A stretch of DNA of 59,900 bases, from the NCBI GenBank assembly GCA_025361145.1, contig JANYAV010000011.1, positions 1-59,900 on the forward strand, read 5' to 3'. Source of the stretch: Dehalococcoidia bacterium (GTDB lineage: Bacteria; Chloroflexota; Dehalococcoidia; Dehalococcoidales; UBA3254). The position numbers were made by a program, and so were the translations under genes. This document shows positions 45,088 through 57,300 of this stretch, piece after piece. The notes below the pieces were generated by a model that ran no database searches, was not told the origin of the DNA, and saw only the letters and a program-made list of their open reading frames with translations. Every line of letters starts with the position of its first letter. Position 1 is the first letter of the stretch.

Positions 45088-45297
45088 AGAGTTAGGATGT
45101 CTAATTTTAACCTAAAGATAAGTATTATGTCCCCGTCTGACACTCGCAACAGAAATCTCGCTGAGTTTATATAAAAAATAAAGTAAAATGAAAAGATAAA
45201 ATACGTAGTGCGACCTAAAAAACTAAGTATTTTACCGTATGCTTTGAATTTGCGGTAACCTCTAGAATGAAGATTAGGGGCATGATAAACCGAATTG

Positions 45298-45315
45298 TAT
45301 ACCAAGCCTGGTATA
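45298..45315. promoter_or_regulatory. Operator-like palindrome upstream of the giant gene
   Basis: TATACCA-AGCC-TGGTATA is a perfect 7-bp inverted repeat 65 bases before the giant gene's start. No strong -35/-10 pair is obvious in 45090-45379, so this may be an activator or repressor site. The rest of this 362-base gap is AT-rich without a gene. Confidence 0.4.
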
Positions 45316-45379
45316 TCGCTTGTTCTGTTTTTACCTGAAAAAAATAATTTCCTGATTATATAGTTTGTTGGGAGGAAGT

Positions 45380-48300
45380 ATGAAAGCGCTCAAGTATTTA
45401 ATCACCCTAATCATGGTTCTGGCGATGTTAATGCCAACCTTTACCTGGGGCACTACCCAGGTATTGGCTGCCGACCCACCGGCTGTTGGTGATACCAGCC
45501 AACAGATGCCTCCGATGGGCACTACGACTAATGCCCAGAGACATGAAGCTGCACAACGGGCGGCAGCGGCTCGCGTGCAAGTGGCCGCGGCGGCTGCTCA
45601 GGCTGGCCCTGATTCTATACAGCCAGCATTGGTACCCGGTCCGGGTACTACCCCAGACTACTTTGGCACCACTCCTAACTGGGCTAATAGTCCTATTGCT
45701 CAACAAAATCTACCTGCGGTCTCTTTCAGCGCTCCTCCGGCTGGGGGAACTGCACCGACCGCGACAGCTATTGTATCCAATAATCTGGCTGGTATCACTG
45801 TGACTGATCCTGGTATCGGCTATACTTCGCCACCCAGCATAACTATTACCGGGGGCGGAGGCGCTGGAGCTACGGCTTCAGCCTCCATTACTGGAGTTCT
45901 TTCGGGTATTTCTTTGACTAACGGGGGCAGCGGTTATACCTCACCTCCCCAGGTCTTTATCACCGGGGGCGGCGGCACCGGGGCTACCGCCGTGACCACC
46001 ATTGGTGGTCAAAGCGTTGTGACCGGTATTACTATTAATAATCCCGGCGCGGGCTATACCTCCGCTCCGACTATCACTTTTAGCGGTGGTGGAACTCCTT
46101 CAGCTCAGGCTACGGCTATCGCCGTTATTTCAGGAACTGTCAGCGGCATCACCATCGTGAGCAGAGGAACTGGCTACACCAGCCCTCCCACGATTGTTTT
46201 TTCAGGTGGTGGAGCAACTACCCAGGCCCAGGCCACCGCTACGATTGTTAATACTGTTAATACCGTTAATGTTTCAGCGGGCGGTTCAGGTTATACCTCC
46301 GCGCCAACTGTCGGTTTTACCGGCGGCGGTGGAACTAATGCCGCTGCCACGGCTAATATTTCTAATGTCGTTTCTAACATCACTGTATCAGCCGGCGGCA
46401 CAGGGTATACCCTGCCCCCGAGCGTTAATCTTTCCGGAGGTGGCGCCACTACTCAAGCTACCGCTACTTCCACTATTGCTAATGTGGTTACCGGGGCACG
46501 CGTCACTGCTGGCGGCAGTGGTTATACTACTGCCCCTGTAGTGAACATAGCCGCTCCCGCAGGTGGAGGGACTCAGGCCACCGCTACTGCCACAATTGGT
46601 AGAGTAGTAGCCAACATCACGGTCACTGCCGGAGGAACCGGTTATACCACTGCTCCTAGCGTGGTATTGACTGGAGGCGGAGGGACAGGAGCTACCGCTG
46701 TAGCTACTGTTTCAGCCGGCAGGGTTTCTGCTATCACGGTTACTGCCGGTGGCAGTGGATATACGACTGCTCCTACCATTTCTTTCAATGGCGGCGGCGG
46801 TACCGGTGCAGCTGCAACAGCGGCTATTTCCGCTACCAGCCAGGTCACCTCAATTATCATTACTAATCGCGGCAGCGGCTATACCGGCATTCCGGCTATT
46901 ACTTTCAATAATACCGGTACCGGTGGAACTGGAGCCGCGGCTACTGCTACTGTGACCGGAGTAGTCGTTTCCGTCACGGTCAACCCAGCCTCAAGAGGTT
47001 CAGGTTATACTTCCGCACCGACCGTTTCCTTCACAGGTGGTGGAGGTGGCAGCGGGGCTGCCGCTACAACCGCCATTACAGGGTCTGTGGTCAGCGTTAC
47101 CCTGACTAATCGCGGTACTGGCTATACTTCTGCCCCAACCGTCGGTTTCACCGGCGGAGCGGGTACTGGAGCAGCGGCCACCGCTACTCTGACCGGTGCT
47201 CTGAATACCATAACTATTACTAATCCTGGCACAGGCTATACTTCTCTCCCCACCGTCACCTTCAGCGGAGGTGGCGCTACAGCTCAAGCTACAGGCACAG
47301 CTAACCTATCCATACTCATTACAGGTGCGATTATTACCAGTGGCGGAGTTGGTTATACCGGAACACCCATCGTGACTTTTAGCCCAGCTCCCGCTGGCGG
47401 CACTACCGCTCTGGGAACTGCCGTAGTTTCCGGGTCTAATAGTCTAACCGGAATCTCCATTGTTTCCGGCGGCAGCGGCTATACTGCCGCGCCCATCGTT
47501 TCATTTACCGGCGGTAATGGCTCTGGAGCTGCGGCTACTGCCAGTATTTCTGGAGGCGTAGCCTCTATTGCTGTAACCACTCCAGGTAGTGGGTATACAA
47601 CTGCGCCTACCGTGTTCTTCACCGGCGGTGGTGGTACAGGGGCGTCAGCAACGGCCACCATCTCAACCGCCAGCGCTGTTTCTGCGATCACTCTGGGATC
47701 TGGCGGCAGCGGTTATACCTCTGTTCCGGGAGTTTCCTTTAGCGGTGGTGGGCCTGGTACGGGCGCTGCTGCTACCGCAGTAATTTCTGGCGCTATTGCT
47801 AGCATCAACGTAACTACCCCGGGTACCGGTTATACTTCTGTTCCCTCCATCTTTATCACTGGAGGCGGCGGCTCTGGCGCCACCGCGACTGCCACCCTTT
47901 CTCCAGCCGGCGGGGTTATCTCCATTAATTTAACTAATAAAGGCAGCGGCTATACCTCAATTCCTTCTGTCGTCATTAGCGGCGGAGGAGGAGGCGGTGC
48001 AACTGCAACTGCTGCCATCGATGGCATTGTTACAGGTCTTTCTCTTTCTAATCCCGGTAGTGCTTACAGCTTACCGCCTGTGGTCAGTTTCACTGGAGGC
48101 GGGACTCCTTCCGCTCCGGCCTTGGCAATCAGCACGATTGATTCTATTGTCACAGGGGTCACTGCCCTGGTGGGTGGTGCGGGCTATACCTCAGCGCCCA
48201 GCGTTGCCATCGGAGGCCCGGGCCTGGGAGCTACTGCGACTGCTACGATAAGCGGCCCTGTTGCCAGTGTCAGTATTGGAAACGGGGGCACCGGCTATAC

Positions 48301-51300
48301 CGCGGCACCATTGGTCACGGTTACTCCGCCTGTTGGTAATATTCCTGTTACCGCAGCGACAGCTACAGCATCGATCAGTGGTGTTACCGCCATCAATTTG
48401 GGTGTCGGTGGTACGTTATATACCGTAACCCCAATCGTTACTATCACCAACGCTGTGGGCGATGTCACAGGCAGCGGCGCCACAGCCACAGCTATTTTAA
48501 GCGGTGGATCTGTTAGCGGGTTTACGATCACTAATAAAGGCTCCGGTTATACTGCCAATCCGACCGTCTCAATTACTCCTAGAGTGGGCGACACTACCGG
48601 ATCAGGGGCTACGGCTACCGCCGTTGCCTCAATTGGAGTTGTCACCGGCCTCACTTTCACACCTGGCACCGGTTACAACGCTAATCCTTCAATAACGATC
48701 GCTGCTCCGACGGCCGGGACTACAGCCACAGCTACCGCTGCTATTAATGGCACGGTAACTGCTGTTACCATTACTAACGCCGGCAGCGGTGGTTACATTA
48801 CCGTTCCTACTATTACTATCGGCGCTCCCACCGGAGCCAGCCCGGTTCAGGCTACGGTGACTGCCGTCACTGCCAGCGTCGTGACCGGTTTAACCCTCCT
48901 CTCAGTCGGCAGCGGTTATACCTCGGCCCCAACCGTAGTTTTTACTAATGCAGTCGGTGATACCACCGGCAATGGAGCTGCGGCTACCGCCAGCTTTGCC
49001 TCGGTGGTCTCAGCCATCACGGTGACCGCAGCAGGTACTGGGTATACCAGCGCGCCTGCGGTTGCTATTATCGGAGGTGGTGGACTTGGCGCCAGCGCAA
49101 CCGTTAATATCGGCGGTGGCATTGCCAGTATCGCAGTTAATAATGGCGGTACCGGCTACAACGCTTTATCGCCTATCGTTATCAATATTACTGGCGGCGG
49201 AGGTTCCGGCGCGGTGGCGTCTGCCGTTATTTCAGCCTCAGTTATCGGTTTTAATCTCACTAACGGCGGCGGCGGTTATACCTCAACTCCTGTGGTCACA
49301 GTGGCTGCCTCTCCGGCTGGAGCGCCTGCTACCGCCACAGCTGTCATGGCTGGCGGTACGGTAACTGGATTCACCGTTACCAGTCCCGGTACAGGCTATT
49401 CCTCTGCACCGACCGTCTCATTGACTGGAGGCGGGGGCACCGGAGCTACTGCCACAGCGGCTATATCAGCCTCAGTAACCGGCTTAGTGCTCACTAATTT
49501 TGGATTTGGCTATTCCGCAGCTCCGGGAGTTGTGTTTACTAATGCGGTGGGTGATACTACAGGCTCCGGCGCTTCCGCCATTGCGGCAATTTCAGCGCAG
49601 GTCACCTCAGTCACTCTCACTAATCCAGGTACTGGGTACACCTCCGTGCCTTCTATTACTATCGGCCCTTCCAACACTGCTGGCGGTATTCAGGCAGTGG
49701 CGGCTATTAACGGCATCAACTCTATAGTCAGCAGCATCACTCTGAGCAATCAGGGTACAGGATATACCTCGGCGCCGACTATCATCATAAGTGCTCCCAA
49801 TGTGGCGGGTGGCAGACAAGCTGTTGCTACGGCTACTCTGGCTACCACAGGATCTATATCCGGATTCAATATTACCTACCCCGGCAGCGGTTATATTACC
49901 GCGCCTACTGTTACTTTAACCACTTTACCCGGTAGAGCAGGTAGTGGCGCTACCGCTACCGCGACCCTTGGTTCTGGCTCGACCGCCGGACAAGTCGTGG
50001 CGGTTAATGTCGTCACCAGCGGCACCGGCTATGGCACACTGATCAAGGACACCAGCACCGCTGTCACCGGTATCCTTATTACCAACGGCGGCTCAGGTTT
50101 CACTTCCGCTCCTACCGTCACCATATCGGGCGGCGGCGGCACAGGTGCTACGGCCAGGGCCTGGATTGCCCTGGGACGGGTTAACGGCATTACCATTACC
50201 AACGGTGGCAGCAACTACACCACTGTCCCTTCCGTTACCATTAGCGGAGGCGGAGGGACCGGGGCCACCGGCACGGCCATTATCGCTTATAACAAAACTA
50301 TCGGTGTACGGAAATTTGTAGATTCGCTGCCCGGCCTGAACGCCGCTGGCACTAACAATCTTGGCCAATATATTCCGGTGGCTATTCCGGATACTACTAC
50401 TTATCCCAATACTGACTATTACGAAATTGCCCTGGTACGTTACACCGAGCAGATGAACAGCGACCTGCCTCCCACCGAACTCCAGGGTTATGTTCAGACC
50501 AATACGACAGACGCTACGGTTAAAAAGCCCAACTATTTGGGACCGATCATTGTAGCCCAGGAAAACAGGGCTGTCAGGATCAAATTCACCAACTTACTGC
50601 CTACAGGGGCTGATGGCAATCTCTTTATTCCTGTAGATACTACGGTGATGGGTTCAGGCATGTCTGTAGATGGTGTCAACAGCTATACTCAAAATCGCGC
50701 AACCTTGCATCTTCATGGTGGAGCCACTCCCTGGATCAGTGATGGTACGCCTGACCAGTGGACCACTCCAGCCACTGAAATAACTCCTTATCCTAAAGGA
50801 GTTGACGTACAAAATGTTCCGGATATGTGGTACGATCCTGTCACCCATGTCACCGTTCCGGCTGGAACTGCCGGCGCTACCAACAATCCCGGTGCTGGTT
50901 CAATGACTTTCTACTATACCAACCAGCAAAGCGCCAGACTGATGTTTTATCATGATCATGCCTATGGCATCACTCGCTTAAATGTTTACACCGGCCAGGC
51001 GGCGGGCTATATTGTCCGTGACCCGACCGAACAGAATTTGATCACTACCGGAGTGATCCCAGCGGCTGAAATTCCTCTGGTTATTCAAGACCGCACCTTT
51101 GTACCCGGACCGACCCAATTGGCAGCCGAAGATCCTACCTGGCAGCCGGCTAAATGGGGCGGCACCGGCAATCTGTGGTTCCCCCATGTCTATATGCCTA
51201 ACCAGAACCCGGCTGATCCCTCCGGTACTAACGCTATGGGTAGATGGGACTACGGACCCTGGTTCTGGCCGCCTTATCAAGGGTTAGTGAACGGCCCGAA

Positions 51301-54300
51301 ACCTAATCCTTACTTTGTGGCCGGTACCAGCGAAGGTCCCACTATTCCTGGTGTACCTGATCTTTCGCTTACCCCCGAAGCCTTTATGGACACACCTGTC
51401 GTAAACGGTACGGCTTATCCTTTTCTGACCATAGAGCCCAAAGCATATCGGTTCAGAATCCTGAATGCCAGCAACGACCGTGCTCTTAACCTGTCTCTGT
51501 TCTATGCGGCGTCCAACGGCCAGATGTGGGATGCTACTACCGGCGCTTTGCTTGATCCCAATGCCGGTGAAGTTCCCATGGTTCCCGCAGTTGCCGGAAA
51601 TCCCAGCACTGCCGGCTATTCCCCTGACCAGCTTGACGGACGCGCTGGTGGTGTTCCTGATGCCAGAGCGGCTGGGCCTGATTTAATCCAGATCGGCTCT
51701 GAGGGCGGTGTTTTACCTGCTACCGCGACCATCGCTAACCAACCGATAGGTTATGAATACTTCCGCCGCAGCATAACTGTGTTGAATGTCTCTACTCATT
51801 CTCTCTTCATCGGCCCGGCTGAAAGAGCGGATGTTATTGTTGATTTCTCCCAGGTGCCTCCGGGATCCAAGCTGATACTTTACAACGATGCCCCAACCCC
51901 TGTTCCGGCTTTTGATACCAGAACTGATTACTATACCGGTGACCCGGACCAGACCGATATCGGCGGCGCGCCGACTACTCAACCTGGATATGGTCCTAAC
52001 ACCCGTACTGTTATGCAGTTCCAGGTAGCTGGAACACCGGCAGCGGCTTTTAACAAAGCAGCACTGGATGCTGCTATACCCGCCGCCTTTGCGGCCACTC
52101 AACCTAAACCTATTATCCCGGTTGCGGGTTATGACGCGGCCTACAATGCCAATTTCCCGGCTGATGCTTATGCCAGAATCCAGGATACTTCTCTTAACAT
52201 CTTCAATACCCTGCTTTCTAATGGCGCTCTTTCAGGAGTCCAGGTGACTAATGGAGGTAGCGGCTATACCGCCAATCCGGCGGTGACCATTGCTCCACCC
52301 GCGGTTGGCACTACCGCCACGGCTACTGCCGTAGTGGGCGGTCTTACCAGTCTGGTCTTAACCAGTGGAGGCAGCGGCTATACCGCTCCGGTGACAGTCA
52401 CCATCAGCGCCCCCGGTGGCGCCGGTGTAAGGGCTACTGCCGTCGCAACTGTGGATGGCAGTGTAATTACCGCGATTAATATCACGAATCCTGGTTCTTT
52501 ATACACCACGAATCCCACCGTCACTATTAGCGGCGGACCGGGTACCGGTGCTGCGGCCACGGCTACTGTAATAACTGGTGCCGTGACCAGTTTCACACTG
52601 ACTAATGCGGGCACTGGTTATACCTCAGTTCCTATAGTCACTATCGGTGCTCCTACCGGCACGGGTCCGGTGCAGGCTACAGCTATCGCCCTGGGCGTAA
52701 ATATCACCATGCAGCCTAAAGCTATTCAGGAACTTTTCGAGGTGACATACGGCCGCATGAACGCAACCCTGGGCGTAGAATTGCCTAACACTAATGCGAC
52801 CATTCAAACTACCATTCCATATGGCTATATCGATCCGCCTACGGAATTGATGTTAGATACGCCGGCAGCTGCCGTTTTAGGTTCGGCCGCAGATGGGACA
52901 CAGGTCTGGAAAATTACCCATAATGGCGTGGATACCCATTTCATCCATTTCCATTTGTTTAACGTTCAGGTGCTAAACCGCGTCGGTTGGGATGGCACCG
53001 TAAAACCGCCAGATGCTAATGAATTGGGTTGGAAAGAGACTGTGCGCATGAATCCCCTGGAAGACATCATTGTGGCAATGAGGCCCACTGCGCCTACAGT
53101 TCCTTTTAAAATGGCCAATGCGGTTCGGCCTCTCGATCTGGTAAATCCCTTAAACAGTACCGGACAGTTTTTTGGAGTAGATCCTAACAATAATCCTGTT
53201 ACTGTGACTAATACTCTGGTTAACTTCGGTTTCGAATACGTCTGGCACTGCCATATCCTGGGCCATGAAGAGAATGATATGATGCGCCCGATTATCCTGG
53301 TAGTACCTCCTGATGCCCCTTCAACCTTGACTGCTACACGTACCGGTACTACCGTCAATTTGAGGTGGATAGATAATGCCGCCAACGAATCTGGCTTTGT
53401 CGTCCAGCGTGCGACTGACGCTGCCTTTACCAGCAATGTGGTCACCTTTAACGCTAATTCCAGCTCCCCTGCCGGAGCCTACAGCGTAAATGTTAGCTAC
53501 GCTGATGCCACTGTAAGCGCGGCTACCAGCTATTATTATCGGGTGATGGCTATTAACACCGTCGGCTATGGCAATGGATATCCGCAAATGACGGCTAATT
53601 CAGCCTACACAGCCGCTATTAATGTTGGACCCACCCCTGCAGCTCCTACCAACTTTAGAGCTACGGCAGCCAGCGCCACTCAGGTCAATCTCACCTGGAC
53701 CAATAATGCTGCCGGGGCTGCTATCGTAATCCAGCGAGCTACCAACAGCACCTTTACTGCAGGATTGACAGTAATCAATCTGGCCGCTGGTACTGCTGCC
53801 TATTCGAATACCGGCCTGACGGCTAGTACGGCCTACTATTATCGAATCTATGCTGTCAATGGTGCCAGTGCTTCTGCCATGACCAACGCTACTCCTCCCT
53901 TCCCTGTTACCACTCTAACTGGCTTGCTGGCTCCCGCGGCGCCCTCCAACTTGACCATCACCCGCACCAGTCCTACTCAAATGAGCCTGAGGTGGACTAA
54001 TAATGCCGTTGCTCCTAACGCTGCCACCGGGGTTGTCTTACAGCGCGCCACTAATAATACCTTCACTGCTGGATTGGTAACCTTCAATCTGGCGGCAACC
54101 ACACGACTGTACACTGATACCACCGTCGTTTCCGGTACTTTGTACTACTATCGGGTCTACGCCTTTAACGCCGCTGGCAACTCAGCTTACGCCAATGTTT
54201 TAACCGCTATGCCTTTGATGGTGGTCAATCCGGCTTCGGAGATCTTGCCTATGGCCGCACCCACGGCGCCCACCGCTTTTAGAGCTACTGCAGATAGTGC

Positions 54301-57300
54301 CACGCAAATCACGTTGTTGTGGACGGATACTAACACGGCTGCTACTGAAACTTCCAGCCTTCTCGAGCGCTCAACAGCCTCCAATTTCGGGGCTAACCTG
54401 GTTCAGGTCACTTTATCTCCGCCCGATCCAGCTATCACCCCTCCCGACAACATGTGGTATGTTGATACCAGTGTCTCAGCCGGTACCTCCTATTATTATC
54501 GGGTTACAGCTACTCAAACAGGTGTCGGTGGTGGTTCTGTGACGGTTAATGCCCCTGCCACTGATTTCCCGGTCATTACTCCTGGAGTGGCCTCTGCCCC
54601 TGCTGCACCTACTGCAATGACCGCTACCGCGGCTAGCGCTACCCAGGTCAATCTGGCCTGGGTAGATAATGCGAACAATGAATCCGGTTATGTCGTTGAA
54701 AGAGCCACTTCTGCTGACTTTGCTACCAATTGGACCAATTTTAACTTGATACTGGCTCCGAACACTACTTCATATTCGGATACTACAACAGTTGGGAATA
54801 CCAGCTATTATTATCGTGTTAATGCCTTTAATTCAGTTGGAGTTTTTTCAGCTTTTGCTAATGCTGCTCCAGTAACGACTCCGGCACCGGTAGGCGTTCC
54901 TGCCGCACCCAGCGGATTAACAGCTATTGTCGATCCCAATACACTCATCCCTAATACCGCCATTAGACTAGACTGGACTGATAACTCTAGCAACGAGACC
55001 GGGTTCCACATCTTCCGGTCGACGAACGGAGTTTTCAGCCCGGTGCCAACCTTTACAGTTGCCACGGCCAATACCACCACTTTCAGTGATAATACTGTGG
55101 TTGGCGATACCAACTACTACTATCAGGTAACTGCCTACAACGCCAGTGGCGATTCGCAACCCTCCGGTTCAGTCGTTGGCGTTATCCTGCTGCCTCCTGC
55201 GGCGCCTACCTTGACTCAGGCAATCGCTACCAGCAGTACCACCGTTCACTTACAGTGGACTGATAACTCCGCCACTGAGACAGCTTTTATTGTGCAGCGT
55301 AGCACCGATGCTGGTTTTACCGCGGTGACTACCTTACCCGCTCTGGCGGCCAATACCACTTCTTATGACGATCCCGCTCTCACGGCCAGCACTACTTATT
55401 GGTATCAGGTCATTGCTAACAATGCAGCCGGACAAAATGTTTCAGGCCCGCTGAGCGTTACTACCCAGGCTGCCGGCGTGATTACCACCATTACTATTGA
55501 AACTGCTGTTGATGGAACCGGAGCACTTGTCCCTGCCCAGACCTTGACTGTCGGCAGTGCTTTACAGGTGTACGCCATTTTCCGCGATCAGACCACTCAT
55601 GCTTTTATCGCCAACGTAGCTGCTGACAGCTGGTCTTTAACCATCACCAACGGCAATGTGGCGGCCGGAGACCTCGTAGCTGCCGTGGATAAAAAGAGTG
55701 CGGTGATGACTGGAAATCTGCGTGGTTCCGGAGTCATCACTGCTACCACCGCAGCGGTACCCGCTAATTCAGGGATGATCTCCGTTGTGGCAGGCCCAGC
55801 GACGCAACTCAGAATAGAGACTTCTGCGAACGGCACTGGTGCCGTAGTTTCGGCTCAAAGCTTGAATGTGGGCGGCGCTCCTTTAACCCTGTACGCCATT
55901 ACCCGCGATGCTTTTAACACCTTTGTGGCTAATCCTTCTGTCACCTGGTCGTTAACCGGAACAGTCGGCAACGTAGTGGTAGGGGACTTAAGCTCAACCA
56001 CTGGAGCCAGTGTAGTCTTAACTCCCAATCACGATGGAACTCCGGTGATTCATGCCGATAATGGAGCCGGACTAACAGGTAATTCAGGCATCATTTCCAT
56101 CATTGGCAGCCTGGGTGCGGCTCATCTGGCCATTAGCCAGTCTCCTGCCAGCACACTCGGGGTCAGTGCTGCCTTTACCACACAACCCTGGCTTCTGGTT
56201 ACAGATGCTGGCGGTAATCCTGTCAACGGCACCGTTGTAACAGTTTCACTCGGATCAGGTACCGGTACCTTAAGAGGAACTCTGACCGCTACCAGCGGAG
56301 CTGACGGTCTGGCTAAGTTCACCGATTTGGGGTACAGTAAGACCGATGCTTTCAATCTACATTTCGCGGCCGGGGCTTTGTCTGCCGATACCACGCCCGC
56401 TATTGGTCCTTTAGCGGCTGGTACCACCAGTGTTATCAGCGTAGAAACTGCCGCCAATGGCAGCGGGAGTGTAGTTGCGACGCAGACCCTGACAGTAGGC
56501 CAGTCCATCACTGTCTACTCTATTGCCCGCGATCAGTTTGGTAACTTTATCGCCAATGCGGTTCCGGATAGCTGGTCACTTGTTGGTAGCATAGTAAATA
56601 CCGATTTGACCCCAGCTGTCAACAACAAGAGTGCTACCTTGACCGCTAACAGTGTTGGCAGTGCGGTTATTCATGCTCCGATCAACGGAATAACCAGTGT
56701 TGACTCAGGAACAATTACGGTAGCTGCTGCAGTGGTTTCAGGTGGCGGCGGTGGCAACACAGGTGGTGGCGGGAGTACTCCTACTCCTGCACCCATCATT
56801 ACCCCCGTTTCTCTGTTCGGCGTAACTGCTTTGGGTAATGCGATAGATTCTGCCGGTACATTCAAGACTACTGTAGTGGCTAAAGATGTCGTTGGAACCG
56901 CATCAGTGACGGTCGCCTCAGGTGTAAAGGGATTGACTGCCAGCGGTGTTCCTCTGGTCTCACTCACCGTTACTCCGATGGCTAACCCACCGGCTCCGCC
57001 TCAAGATACTCAGGCGGTTGGCGTATTCTTTGACTTTGGTCCCACGGGCGCTACTTTCAGCGCGCCTGTTACGATCACTTTAACCTATGATCCGGCTAAA
57101 CTGGCAGCCGGCACTGATCCTTCAACTCTGTACATCGCCTGGTATGACACAATAACTCAGAAATGGGTCAATTTACCCGGTGTGGTTGACCTGGTCAAAC
57201 ATACAATTTCAGCCACGGTCAATCACTTTACCCTGTATTCGATTCTATATCCTAAACCTGCAGTTCCGGTAGTGACCCCAACTGTTACCGCGACACCCAC

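Noticed and set aside
45712-50290. CRISPR array or satellite DNA
   Set aside because: Regular spacing comes from protein repeats of 36-44 codons in one frame; units differ in sequence and there are no identical repeats with unique spacers.
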